Assembly: GCA_007125875.1 (NCBI GenBank)
Contig: SLCI01000244.1
Coordinates: 1 to 21,510, forward strand
Length of the DNA: 21,510 nucleotides
Source: Kiritimatiellia bacterium
GTDB taxonomy: Bacteria > Verrucomicrobiota > Kiritimatiellia > SLAD01
Reading direction: 5' to 3'
Below the pieces are notes generated by a model. It did no database searches, was not told the origin of the DNA, and was given only the letters and a program-made list of their open reading frames with translations. Of this stretch, positions 7,419 through 15,427 are shown piece after piece; the stretch's first letter is position 1, and each line of letters begins with the position of its first letter. A program made the translations under genes and the position numbers.

Positions 7419-7498
7419 CTTCCATCTCCGTATGCAGCGACAACTTGTGCACCATGCCCTAGTTTAACGGCTGCTTAATGAACGCTTAATCTGCTTGT

Positions 7499-7528
7499 AA
7501 GATACACGAGGCACTTCCCCTTAGTCAA
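7499..7528 (-). promoter_or_regulatory. Sigma-70-like promoter of the prepilin gene
   Basis: On the minus strand TTGACT (7528-7523) and TATCTT (7504-7499) are separated by 18 bp. This places the transcript start about 75 bases before the ATG at 7418, leaving an untranslated leader. A direct repeat, gcttaat-gaac-gcttaat, lies in that leader and could be regulatory. The -35 is nearly consensus; the call is from sequence only. Confidence 0.55.
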
Positions 7529-7623
7529 CCCGCGGTTTGCAGCAAGATCACCTCCAGTTCGCCTTGATTCCGGTCACCTTTGGCAGGGATTGTGATTTCT
7601 GTCTGAGAGATTACACTGCCGAT

Positions 7624-8046
7624 ATGAAGACGTTCAGAAAAAGGCTGGAAATTACCACTCGTGGTCATCGGCACATGCAGGATCTGACGGATTTGGTCGC
7701 TCGGATTGTGCGGGAATCGCAGATTGAGAACGGGATCGTGCATGTATTCAATATCGGTAGCACGGCGGTGATCGGTACGATTGAATTTGAGCCGGGCTTG
7801 ATACATGACTTGCCCGAGATCCTTGATCGGCTGATGCCGCCCAGCCGCGCCTATGGTCATGAGCAAACCTGGCATGATGGCAACGGTCATTCCCACCTGC
7901 AGGCCAGCATCCTGGGACCGGAAATTACGGTGCCGATCGGTGAGGGCCGATTAATTCTCGGCACATGGCAACAGATTTTCCATCTGGAATGCGATGTGAA
8001 GCCGCGCCAAAGGAACATCGTAGTCACGGTGCAGGGCGAAACGTGA
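7624..8046 (+). CDS. YjbQ / UPF0047 family protein
   Basis: The 140-residue protein matches UPF0047 (YjbQ), the family annotated as secondary thiamine-phosphate synthase because overexpression of a member can partly replace ThiE. The hallmarks are GSTAVIGTIEFEPGL (about 45-59), the His-rich stretch HEQTWHDGNGHSHLQASILG (79-98), then ITVPIGEGRLILGTWQQI. The histidines probably bind metal. The full length equals the family norm. The frame is open further upstream to 7537, but the family alignment starts at MKTFRKRLEI, so 7624 is preferred although the ribosome site is weak. It converges on the ABC permease gene with only 2 bp between the stops. The physiological role of the family is unsettled. 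Confidence 0.9.
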   Translation: MKTFRKRLEITTRGHRHMQDLTDLVARIVRESQIENGIVHVFNIGSTAVIGTIEFEPGLIHDLPEILDRLMPPSRAYGHEQTWHDGNGHSHLQASILGPEITVPIGEGRLILGTWQQIFHLECDVKPRQRNIVVTVQGET

Positions 8047-8048
8047 GC

Positions 8049-10607
8049 TCATGTGCCGGGGGTCGGATGAACCACCCGCGTCAAGGCCAAGCCCAGCAAC
8101 ACCGTCAAGCACAGCACCAGCGCAGGAATCCCGAACACCGGTCCCAAAGCGGGTACAAAAGACATTTGGAAGACCCAGTGTGCCATGGCCCAGCTCGCTG
8201 CAAGGGCTAGCAGCAGGCCCGTTGTGGCGGCGATACCACCGAGCACGACATATTCTGCCAGCATGATCCGGTTCAGTTGCTTGCGTGTGGCCCCCAACGT
8301 TCGTAGTAACGCATTTTCCTCATGCCGATCATAGCGACCGGCCACAACGGTTCCGCCCAACACCAATAAGCCTGTGAAGACACTGAACATCGCCATGAAT
8401 CGGACCACGAACGCGGCTTTCCCGACAATGTCATCAATCGCCTCAACCACCATGCGCAGGTCGACTGCGGAGATGTTCGGATGCTCAGCAATCACCGTTT
8501 GCTGTAACCTTGCTGCGTCCGCCACTGTAGGCGCACGAATCACCATGGCAAAGTGTTGAGGGGCCTCCTCCAAGACGCCGTCCGGAAAAACTACGAAGAA
8601 ATTCGTACGGAGTTCACGCCAGTCGACTCGCCGAATACTGCGCACCTCACAATCAAGCTGAACGCCTTGAATCGTAAAGGTTAAGCGCGTCCCGACGCCG
8701 ATTTGGAGATAGTCGGCCATCACTTCCTCAATCGAAATCGGGATGGGCGCGGCTGGGGCGGTGTGTCGCTCCCAACGCCCACGAATGATGCGGTCGCGCT
8801 CGTCCAGCGTCGCTCGATACGTGGAGCGGTACTCGCGGAACAAGACCCAGTGCGGAAGGTCCAGCGCAGGATCGTCCCGCAGCGCGCCCACGGAACGGCC
8901 ATCGACATGGGTTAATCGCATCGTCACAATCGGGGCGGTCTCCAACAATTCCAGCCCTTGTTCGGCTAATTCCCGCTCAACTGCCTCGACTTGATCTGGT
9001 TGCACATCAAATAAGATGAGATTGGGTTGCCCATCCTGATCGCTGCGCGAAAACTGCCGCAACACATTGTCCTGCGTTAACGCCAAGGTGCAGAGCAAAA
9101 AGGTGCCGAGTCCCAAGGCCAGCAGCAGCACCGTGGTTTGATTGAAAGGGCGATGGATATTCGCTACGCCCTGTCGCCATTCGAATGACCAACCTTGCCG
9201 TATCAACAGCCGCGTACCCCACATCATTAGGCGCGCAACCGTCGCCAGCAAAACAAACACCACACCAATCGCCAAGGCCGTAATGACGCCATGCGTGAGC
9301 CGGTCAGTATGCACGATTGAAAAAACAAGGAGTGCCGCAAACAAAATACCGCCGACGAGCAGCTGAGCCGGATCGAATCGCTGGCCCCGTTGACTGAGCA
9401 GCGCAGGCCGCAGCGCCGCTAAGGGTGGCACGCGTCGCAGAATCAATAATGGCCAGAGTGTGAAGGCGATCGAGATGCCTAACCCCATCAACACACTCAC
9501 GCTGACCGAAGCGAGGGACCAGCCGGGGGTCACCTCGACCGGCAAGACATCCGCCAAGATCATGGGAATCATCCATTGCACCACACTGCCCAGCATCGCC
9601 CCTGCGATGGCGCCGATCAGGGCCGCCGCCGCAATTTGAACGACATAAATCCAAAGCGCCATCCGCGCCGACGTGCCGAGACAGCGCAGGATCGAAACGT
9701 TGGTGCGTTTCTTGCGCGCGTACAACTGGATTGAGCTGGCGCATCCGATGCCGCCCAATAAGAGCGCAATCAGCGCGCCCAGATTCAAATACCGGTAAAG
9801 CAACGTCAATGCCTGTCCCAGCAACTCGCGTCGTTGCACGACTGTCTCCATCTCGAGGCGCAAGTCCGCCATTTCGGTACGATAGGTTTGGCGTAACTCC
9901 TCCGGATCGATCCGATCATCATCCAGACGGAAATGCATATGATGAATCGCCAAGCTGCCTTCGCGGATCAATTCCGTCTCCGGCAAGGCATCCAGCGAAA
10001 TATAAAGGCGCGGCCCAATAAAGGTAGAGGTAGCCGGTGCTTCCCCGGTGACGTTTAATAGGCGTCCCGCGATGTGAAAGGTGCGCGCTCCAATTTGAAC
10101 CGGATCACCGAGCTGTGCGTCGAACTGCAACATCAGGCTTTCTTCCACCAGGATCGCGCTGGGATCTTCGAGGAAAGCGAAGGTCGCCTCCGGCGGCTCC
10201 ACCCGCAGCTCGCCGTAAAAGGGATATTCATCCTCCAAGGCGCGCACATGACTGAGGCGCATGTCGCCCGTGCGCTCGAATACTGCCATCGAATAAAAAC
10301 GGGTTTCGCGCACTGATTCGCCGGGTAGATCGGCAAGGAAAGCTTCCGCTTGCTCGGAAAACGGTTGCATGGAGTGGATGGAAAATTCGGCGCCCAATAA
10401 GTTACGCATTTGACGTTCCAGCGCTTGGTCCAGTTGCAGGCTGAAGGAACGAATCGCGACCAGCGCGGCGATACCGATCGCCAGCGCCGCCATACTCAAT
10501 AGGAGATGCGTTCGGCTGCCTCGACTATCGCGCCACGCCATCCGCCAGATCCACGACGGGGTAGGGCGGGCCGCGCCATCAAGATGGGGCTGCGGAGCCG
10601 TGGTCAT
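8049..10607 (-). CDS. ABC transporter permease, YbbP/FtsX type
   Basis: This 852-residue integral membrane protein has two FtsX-type permease regions. A first helix lies at about 35-55, followed by a large periplasmic domain (60-260), a three-helix FtsX block (265-395) ending in PLAALRPA, more helices (410-515), a second periplasmic domain, and a final FtsX block near the C-terminus with the typical ENALLRTLGATRKQ segment between helices. The layout and size resemble E. coli YbbP (about 800 residues). It overlaps the ATPase gene by ATGA (10604-10607), so the two are translationally coupled and form one transporter. Family knowledge suggests extraction or movement of lipids, lipoproteins or hydrophobic compounds rather than classical import; the substrate is unknown. 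Confidence 0.92.
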   Translation of the reverse strand: MTTAPQPHLDGAARPTPSWIWRMAWRDSRGSRTHLLLSMAALAIGIAALVAIRSFSLQLDQALERQMRNLLGAEFSIHSMQPFSEQAEAFLADLPGESVRETRFYSMAVFERTGDMRLSHVRALEDEYPFYGELRVEPPEATFAFLEDPSAILVEESLMLQFDAQLGDPVQIGARTFHIAGRLLNVTGEAPATSTFIGPRLYISLDALPETELIREGSLAIHHMHFRLDDDRIDPEELRQTYRTEMADLRLEMETVVQRRELLGQALTLLYRYLNLGALIALLLGGIGCASSIQLYARKKRTNVSILRCLGTSARMALWIYVVQIAAAALIGAIAGAMLGSVVQWMIPMILADVLPVEVTPGWSLASVSVSVLMGLGISIAFTLWPLLILRRVPPLAALRPALLSQRGQRFDPAQLLVGGILFAALLVFSIVHTDRLTHGVITALAIGVVFVLLATVARLMMWGTRLLIRQGWSFEWRQGVANIHRPFNQTTVLLLALGLGTFLLCTLALTQDNVLRQFSRSDQDGQPNLILFDVQPDQVEAVERELAEQGLELLETAPIVTMRLTHVDGRSVGALRDDPALDLPHWVLFREYRSTYRATLDERDRIIRGRWERHTAPAAPIPISIEEVMADYLQIGVGTRLTFTIQGVQLDCEVRSIRRVDWRELRTNFFVVFPDGVLEEAPQHFAMVIRAPTVADAARLQQTVIAEHPNISAVDLRMVVEAIDDIVGKAAFVVRFMAMFSVFTGLLVLGGTVVAGRYDRHEENALLRTLGATRKQLNRIMLAEYVVLGGIAATTGLLLALAASWAMAHWVFQMSFVPALGPVFGIPALVLCLTVLLGLALTRVVHPTPGT

Positions 10608-11293
10608 GACGTTGCAACGGATGGGTTCGTGCTCTGCTTCACCACTTGGCCGCTCCGCAGTGTGACCACCTGCTGCACGCGATCGGTGAGCGCGTGATCA
10701 TGCGTCACCAGTACGAGGGTCGTGCCTTGATCACGGTTTAGGCCAAAAAGCAGATCCAGTACGTGACCGCCGGTATCGTCGTCGAGGTTACCGGTGGGCT
10801 CGTCGGCGAAGATGATCGATGGTTCGTTAATGAATGCCCGCGCAATCGCCACGCGTTGCTGCTCGCCGCCAGATAGTTGAGTGGGATAATGGTGGTGGCG
10901 CCCTTGCAGGCCAACATCGCCGAGCAGGTCACGGGCCCGCTGACGCGCCTCGCGATTGCCCAACAATTCAGCGGGCACCATCACATTCTCGAGGGCTGTT
11001 AGCGATGGAATCAGGCGGAAGGACTGAAAAATAAAGCCGACTTTTTCGCGACGCAACACCGCTAACTGCTCTTCATCGAGTTCGTTTAAGCGTTGGTTGC
11101 CTAACTCAATGTTGCCCGTACTGGGTCGATCCAGTCCCGCGCAAAGGCCTAGTAGCGTGGTCTTGCCGCTGCCGGATGGTCCGACTAACGCCGCCGTGGA
11201 CTCCGCTCCGAAATGGAGATCAATATCGCGCAGCACCGTTAGCGGCTGGCCGCCGGATTCAAATGTTTTACTGACATGTTCAATACGTAGCAT
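10604..11293 (-). CDS. ABC transporter ATPase, YbbA/LolD type
   Basis: The 229-residue ATPase has all nucleotide-binding motifs: Walker A GPSGSGKTT (38-46), Q-loop Q90, signature LSGGEQQR (140-147), Walker B IIFADEP (160-166) and the switch histidine H198 in LVTHDH. It belongs to the MacB/LolD/YbbA group that powers FtsX-type permeases at the inner membrane. The frame can be read from a TTG at 11299, but AAGGAG (11305-11300) sits 6 bases before the ATG at 11291-11293 and directly against the TTG, so the ATG is the start. It precedes the permease with an ATGA overlap and is divergent from a TesA-like gene, the same order as E. coli ybbP-ybbA-tesA. Confidence 0.95.
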   Translation of the reverse strand: MLRIEHVSKTFESGGQPLTVLRDIDLHFGAESTAALVGPSGSGKTTLLGLCAGLDRPSTGNIELGNQRLNELDEEQLAVLRREKVGFIFQSFRLIPSLTALENVMVPAELLGNREARQRARDLLGDVGLQGRHHHYPTQLSGGEQQRVAIARAFINEPSIIFADEPTGNLDDDTGGHVLDLLFGLNRDQGTTLVLVTHDHALTDRVQQVVTLRSGQVVKQSTNPSVATS

Positions 11294-11299
11294 CGACAA

Positions 11300-11305
11300 C
11301 TCCTT
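11300..11305 (-). promoter_or_regulatory. Ribosome binding site that fixes the ATPase start
   Basis: AAGGAG on the minus strand, 6 bases before the ATG at 11291-11293. It leaves no room for the in-frame TTG at 11297-11299 to serve as the start. Confidence 0.75.
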
Positions 11306-11382
11306 CGTGCTAACTTGTCGCCATCGCCGGCGAATCCTGACCGAAAAGGTGGACTCGCGCGAAGCGAGATAAGATAACGGAA

Positions 11383-12060
11383 ATGCTGATGAGTCGATAC
11401 CGCTATATTCTAGGAATGACCCTTTTACTGCTGGCGGCCGGTTGCCGGTCCGAGCCTGAGCCCATGGAGACCGGCGCGACGCGCATCGAAACGGCTCGCG
11501 TGGATGAGCGGCCCGTTATTCTGTTTTTGGGTGATAGTCTGACGGCGGGTTATCATTTGGATCCGGAAGATGCCTTCCCTGCACTGATCCAGCGTCGCAT
11601 TGATGCTGAGCGTGATGGTGATTGGCGGGCGGTGAACGCCGGTGTCAGCGGGGATACCACCGCCGATGGATTGAACCGCCTGAACTGGGTGTTGCGGCAG
11701 CCAGTCGATGTCTTGGTGCTCGCCCTCGGAGCGAATGACGCGCTGCGCGGTCAGCCGATAGAAAATATTCAGCGGAACTTGGATCAGATTTTGGAGCGGA
11801 CGCGGGAGCGCTACCCGGAGGTTCGGTTTGTGATCGCGGGAATGCAGATGCCGCACAACTATGGAGCGCAATACACCGCCGCGTTCCGCGCGTTGTTTGT
11901 GGAGTTGGCGGAAAAATATGATGCGGCATTAATTCCGTTTTTGCTGGAAGGCGTGGCGGGCGATCCCTCGCTCAATCTGCGCGACGGCATACATCCGACC
12001 GAGGCCGGCCACGAAATCATCGCCGACACCGTCTGGACCTACCTCGAACCGCTGCTCTAG
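11383..12060 (+). CDS. TesA-like SGNH esterase/thioesterase lipoprotein
   Basis: The 225-residue protein has an N-terminal lipoprotein signal (ILGMTLLLLAAG then C21, lipobox LAAG-C) and an SGNH/GDSL hydrolase domain. Block I is GDSLTAG (Ser52), block II NAGVSGDTT (Gly), block III GANDAL (Asn118), block V DGIHPTEAG (Asp201, His204). This matches arylesterase/TesA (acyl-CoA thioesterase I/lysophospholipase L1) enzymes. Here the protein should be lipidated and held at the membrane, unlike the soluble periplasmic E. coli TesA. Starts at 11383 and 11389 are both possible; GGA about 7 bases before 11389 slightly favours the shorter form. It is divergent from the YbbA/YbbP pair, so action on lipid or acyl substrates handled by that transporter is plausible but inferred. 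Confidence 0.93.
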   Translation: MLMSRYRYILGMTLLLLAAGCRSEPEPMETGATRIETARVDERPVILFLGDSLTAGYHLDPEDAFPALIQRRIDAERDGDWRAVNAGVSGDTTADGLNRLNWVLRQPVDVLVLALGANDALRGQPIENIQRNLDQILERTRERYPEVRFVIAGMQMPHNYGAQYTAAFRALFVELAEKYDAALIPFLLEGVAGDPSLNLRDGIHPTEAGHEIIADTVWTYLEPLL

Positions 12061-12276
12061 GGTGCCCGCTTGCTTCTCTTCCGCCCAGCGCTGCCCTCAG
12101 GTGGTTCACAGGCGTATTGCCGCATCATATAGATATTTGCCTGCCCCGATTGGGCGATAAATCCGGCAGATTCCATTCTTGCCGAATTCATTGAATCTAT
12201 GCATCATCTGACTCATGCCAGCAACGTGGATGTACGTCGAGCTGTAGCATAATGTTGAATGCGAGGAGAGTGCACG
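12061..12276. other. Gap upstream of fabZ
   Basis: These 216 bp hold no gene. The region should carry the promoter for the fabZ-lpxA-gspDEF unit. A TAGCAT/CATAAT-like -10 lies near 12245-12253, but I see no good -35 at the right distance, so no promoter is called. No terminator hairpin with a T-run follows the esterase gene, so read-through from it is possible. Confidence 0.4.
12264..12270 (+). promoter_or_regulatory. fabZ: Ribosome binding site of fabZ
   Basis: AGGAGAG with GGAG at 12265-12268, 8 bases before the ATG at 12277. It excludes the upstream in-frame start at 12259, which lies before this box. Confidence 0.7.
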
Positions 12277-12699
12277 ATGGATGTCACCGAAATAATGAAG
12301 GTTTTGCCGCATCGTTATCCGATTTTATTGGTCGATCGCGTGTTGGAGTGCGACGATAAGGAGCACATTGTTGCCATTAAGAATCTGGCGGCTACTGAAC
12401 CTTATTTCCAAGGCCATTTCCCCGATAATCCGATTATGCCGGGCGTGTATCAGCTCGAGGCAATGGCGCAGGTGGCCGGCATATTGCTGAACAAAGTGAC
12501 CAAGCGGGAAGGCGACGTAGCCTACTTCCTCGCTGTCGATAAAGCACGTTTTCGCAAGGTGTTGCGGCCCGGCGATCAGCTCCTCATTAAGGTGAACATG
12601 CTGCGATCCCGCATGAGTATGTGTCGCTGCCACGGCGAAATTCTTGTGGATGGCGAAGTCGCTTGTGAGGCGGACTTGCTGTTCGGGCGAAAGGACTAA
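12277..12699 (+). CDS. fabZ: 3-hydroxyacyl-ACP dehydratase FabZ
   Basis: FabZ removes water from 3-hydroxyacyl-ACP in fatty acid elongation and shares the hydroxymyristoyl-ACP pool with lipid A synthesis. The 140-residue protein is full length. The hot-dog fold motifs are LPHRYPILLVDRV (10-22), GHFPDNPIMPGV with catalytic His47, and QLEAMAQ with catalytic Glu61. The start at 12277 is set by AGGAGAG 8 bases upstream. It is a standalone FabZ, not fused to LpxC as in Bacteroidetes. lpxA begins 7 bases after its stop, the common fabZ-lpxA pairing, and the gene opens a tight five-gene run continuing to gspF. Confidence 0.97.
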   Translation: MDVTEIMKVLPHRYPILLVDRVLECDDKEHIVAIKNLAATEPYFQGHFPDNPIMPGVYQLEAMAQVAGILLNKVTKREGDVAYFLAVDKARFRKVLRPGDQLLIKVNMLRSRMSMCRCHGEILVDGEVACEADLLFGRKD

Positions 12700-12706
12700 T
12701 TCCATC

Positions 12707-13480
12707 ATGGGGATTCACCCTACGGCCATTGTCGATCCCGCGGCCGAGCTCGGAGCCGATGTCGAAGTCGGGCCCTACGCCGTTATCGGAGCCCATGTTC
12801 GTATTGGACAGGGAACCCGCATCATGTCGCATGCGGTGATCGAGGGCCATACAACGATCGGGTCGCACTGCACGCTTTTCCCGTTTTGCTCGATTGGGCA
12901 GCAGACCCAGGACCTCAAGTATGAGGGCGGCACGACGTACGTGGAAATTGGCGATAAGACGACGATTCGCGAATATGTCACGGTAAATTCTGCTACGGCG
13001 GATGGTGACGTCACGCGGGTCGGAAACCGTTGCCACATCATGGCGTATGCACACGTCGCACACGATTGCCGCGTGGGTGATGATGTCATCATCGCGAATT
13101 GTGGCACATTGGCCGGGCATGTTGAGTTAGAGGGTCAAGTGATTTTGGGTGGGCTCAGCGCGGTGCATCAGTTCGTCCGGATTGGGCGATTGAGTATTAT
13201 CGGTGGATGTTCGCGCGTGATACAGGACGTGCCGCCCTACATGATGGCTGCCGGGAACCCCCTAGAGGTGCACGCAACAAATGCCATCGGATTGAAACGC
13301 AAAGGGATCGATAGTACGGTGCAGAAAGCGCTAAAGCATGCGCATCGTGTGCTTTATCGTGAGGGTTTATCGACGCGTCAAGCACTCGAACGGTTGACAT
13401 CCGAGTCGACCGAGTCGGCTGCGGAAGTCGCTCATCTAATTGATTTCATCAAAGCCTCAGAACGGGGTATCACCAAGTAA
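12707..13480 (+). CDS. lpxA: UDP-N-acetylglucosamine acyltransferase LpxA
   Basis: LpxA moves a 3-hydroxyacyl chain from ACP to the 3-OH of UDP-GlcNAc, the first step of lipid A synthesis, in the cytoplasm. The 257-residue protein (E. coli 262) starts MGIHPTAIVDPAAELG and consists of hexapeptide repeats forming a left-handed beta helix, then a helical C-terminus. The catalytic His is H119 in AHVAHD (E. coli H125); H154-Q155 and GGCS (G167) match E. coli H160-Q161 and G173. The frame is open upstream to 12644, inside fabZ, but the family start is at 12707. gspD begins on the base after its stop. Chain-length preference cannot be settled from sequence. Confidence 0.97.
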   Translation: MGIHPTAIVDPAAELGADVEVGPYAVIGAHVRIGQGTRIMSHAVIEGHTTIGSHCTLFPFCSIGQQTQDLKYEGGTTYVEIGDKTTIREYVTVNSATADGDVTRVGNRCHIMAYAHVAHDCRVGDDVIIANCGTLAGHVELEGQVILGGLSAVHQFVRIGRLSIIGGCSRVIQDVPPYMMAAGNPLEVHATNAIGLKRKGIDSTVQKALKHAHRVLYREGLSTRQALERLTSESTESAAEVAHLIDFIKASERGITK

Positions 13481-15427
13481 ATGCGATGCACGCGCCTAGG
13501 GTTATTCGGGTGGCTCGCACTGATTGTCATCAGTGTCAGCAGTGGACCGGATAGCCCCGCTCAATCCACCTCCAACGGACACGTGGATTTCAGCTTCGAT
13601 CAAGCGGATATCCGGTTGGTGATTCGTTTAGTGGGCGACATGACGGGGCGTCGCTTCGTGATGGACGATCAAGTGCAAGGCCGCGTGACGGTGGTGGCAC
13701 CCTCTGAAATTCCGATTGATGATGTCTTCCCCTTTTTGATGACCATTCTTCAATCGCAGGGCTTTTCAGTGGTCGAGCGGAACGATCTTTTTCATGTCGT
13801 CCGTCTACCCGAGCGCGAGTTGCCCGATGGCCGTTTGTTCGGTGCTGAGGAAACGCTGGATACGGCGCAGGGCGTGATTACCCGCATCATCCCAGTCCGC
13901 TACATCAGCGCAATTGAATTGCGGCGCATGTTGGAGCCGATGGTCCGCGGCGGGCGCGCAGGCGCGATTGCCTCCTTTGGCCCAACCAATCACCTCATCA
14001 TTACAGAAACGGCCGATAGCTTGACGCGGATCGAGCAGTTGATCCGCGAATTGGATCGCGAAGGCTCACAGAGCGCTGTGGAGGTGGTGGCGCTAAAGCA
14101 TGCTTCGGCCGAGGAACTTTCCCGTCAATTGTCGCAGGCCATGGCCGGCGCCGAATCCGCTGGTCGTCGCGTGTCACGCCAGTTCCAGCAAGTGGCGGAA
14201 GGTGCCGGTGCGCTGGCGGCCGAATCACAAGTGGTGCCTGTGCCTCATGCCAATAGCTTGCTCTTGGTGGGCTCGCCGACCCAATTGGCCGAATTGCGTC
14301 GCCTCGTCGCGCTATTGGATGTGGAAACGCCGTCGGGCTACGGCCGACTCAATGTCATCTTTTTGCGATATCTCGATGCCGAGGAGGCCGCCTCGACACT
14401 GAAGTCGCTACTGCAGCAAGGTGCCGAGCGCGAGGAGCGAGCGATCCTCTCGGTTGAGCCCAGCATCGCCAACAATGCGTTACTGGTTGATGCCTCACCG
14501 CGCGATTACGAATTATTGCGCGACTTGGTTCAGCGCCTGGATATACCGCCGCAGCAAGTGATGGTTGAGATTCTGATCGCCGAGGTCTCCCTCGGTAAGG
14601 ATCTGGATGTCGGCGTCGAGTGGTCCACCATTGAAGCGCCCCGCGATGGGGCCACAACGATTGTGGGACGCAGCCGGCCGGGCGAAGATGATACCCTTAA
14701 TAGTGTCCTCGACGGCATGTTCCCGGAAGGTTTGACGGTTGGCGTTGCGCGCGGAACATTCGTCGACGCCAGTGGCCGTGTGTTGCCGCGGGTACCGTTT
14801 CTGGTTCGTGCACTGGCTGAGGATCGCGAGGTTAAAATCCTTTCCAACATCCCGCTTTGGGCTCAAAACAACATGGAGGCCAGTGTCAGTGTGGTGGATA
14901 ATATCCCCATCTTGAGCTCAACGATTGAGGGGGGCGCTGGCACGGCGCGTGATGTCATTCAAAATATCGAGCGCCTCGACGTCGGTATACAACTGAAAGT
15001 CACGCCTTACGTGAACCCCGACAACGAAGTGCGCATGAAACTGAACCCGATTATTGAGGCCATCATTGATAGTGGTCCGACCGATCGCCAATTCACGCCC
15101 ACGATTGCCCGGCGCGAGGTCGATACCACGGTGACGATTCCCGATCGTGCCACGGTCGTGATCAGCGGTTTGATGCGCGAAGACGTGATCACCGCCGTCT
15201 CGAAAGTCCCCCTGCTCGGTGATATCCCGTTGCTCGGGCAACTCTTTCGCCGCAACATTGATCGTACCCAGCGCACGAATCTGCTGATTTTCGTTACGCC
15301 CCATATTGTCACGGATTTGGATGCGGCGATTACCATGCGTGATGCCTTGGAAGAGCAAACCCGCATCTCCCGCGGAACCGGCAGTCTGGCCTTTCCTGAG
15401 GTCCTCCCGGAGGAACTACAGGAGTGA
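13481..15427 (+). CDS. gspD: Type II secretion secretin GspD
   Basis: This 648-residue outer-membrane secretin forms the gated channel of a type II secretion system. It has a signal peptide (about 1-28, hydrophobic FGWLALIVISVSS), an N0 domain (34-105, starting VDFSFDQADIRLVIRLVGDM), N1-N3 ring domains (about 130-353) and the secretin beta-barrel domain (355-612) ending in VPLLGDIPLLGQLFR and TNLLIFVTPHIV. Little follows the barrel, so a pilotin-binding S-domain is short or absent. The ATG follows the lpxA stop TAA directly, with only a poor GGGG upstream, so translation probably depends on lpxA. It ends in a GTGA overlap with gspE. A type IV pilus PilQ role is less likely, as no AMIN domain is seen. 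Confidence 0.94.
   Translation: MRCTRLGLFGWLALIVISVSSGPDSPAQSTSNGHVDFSFDQADIRLVIRLVGDMTGRRFVMDDQVQGRVTVVAPSEIPIDDVFPFLMTILQSQGFSVVERNDLFHVVRLPERELPDGRLFGAEETLDTAQGVITRIIPVRYISAIELRRMLEPMVRGGRAGAIASFGPTNHLIITETADSLTRIEQLIRELDREGSQSAVEVVALKHASAEELSRQLSQAMAGAESAGRRVSRQFQQVAEGAGALAAESQVVPVPHANSLLLVGSPTQLAELRRLVALLDVETPSGYGRLNVIFLRYLDAEEAASTLKSLLQQGAEREERAILSVEPSIANNALLVDASPRDYELLRDLVQRLDIPPQQVMVEILIAEVSLGKDLDVGVEWSTIEAPRDGATTIVGRSRPGEDDTLNSVLDGMFPEGLTVGVARGTFVDASGRVLPRVPFLVRALAEDREVKILSNIPLWAQNNMEASVSVVDNIPILSSTIEGGAGTARDVIQNIERLDVGIQLKVTPYVNPDNEVRMKLNPIIEAIIDSGPTDRQFTPTIARREVDTTVTIPDRATVVISGLMREDVITAVSKVPLLGDIPLLGQLFRRNIDRTQRTNLLIFVTPHIVTDLDAAITMRDALEEQTRISRGTGSLAFPEVLPEELQE

Noticed and set aside
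12243..12256. TAGCAT/CATAAT as the -10 box of a fabZ promoter
   Set aside because: No acceptable -35 lies 16-18 bp upstream, so I left it out as a called feature.
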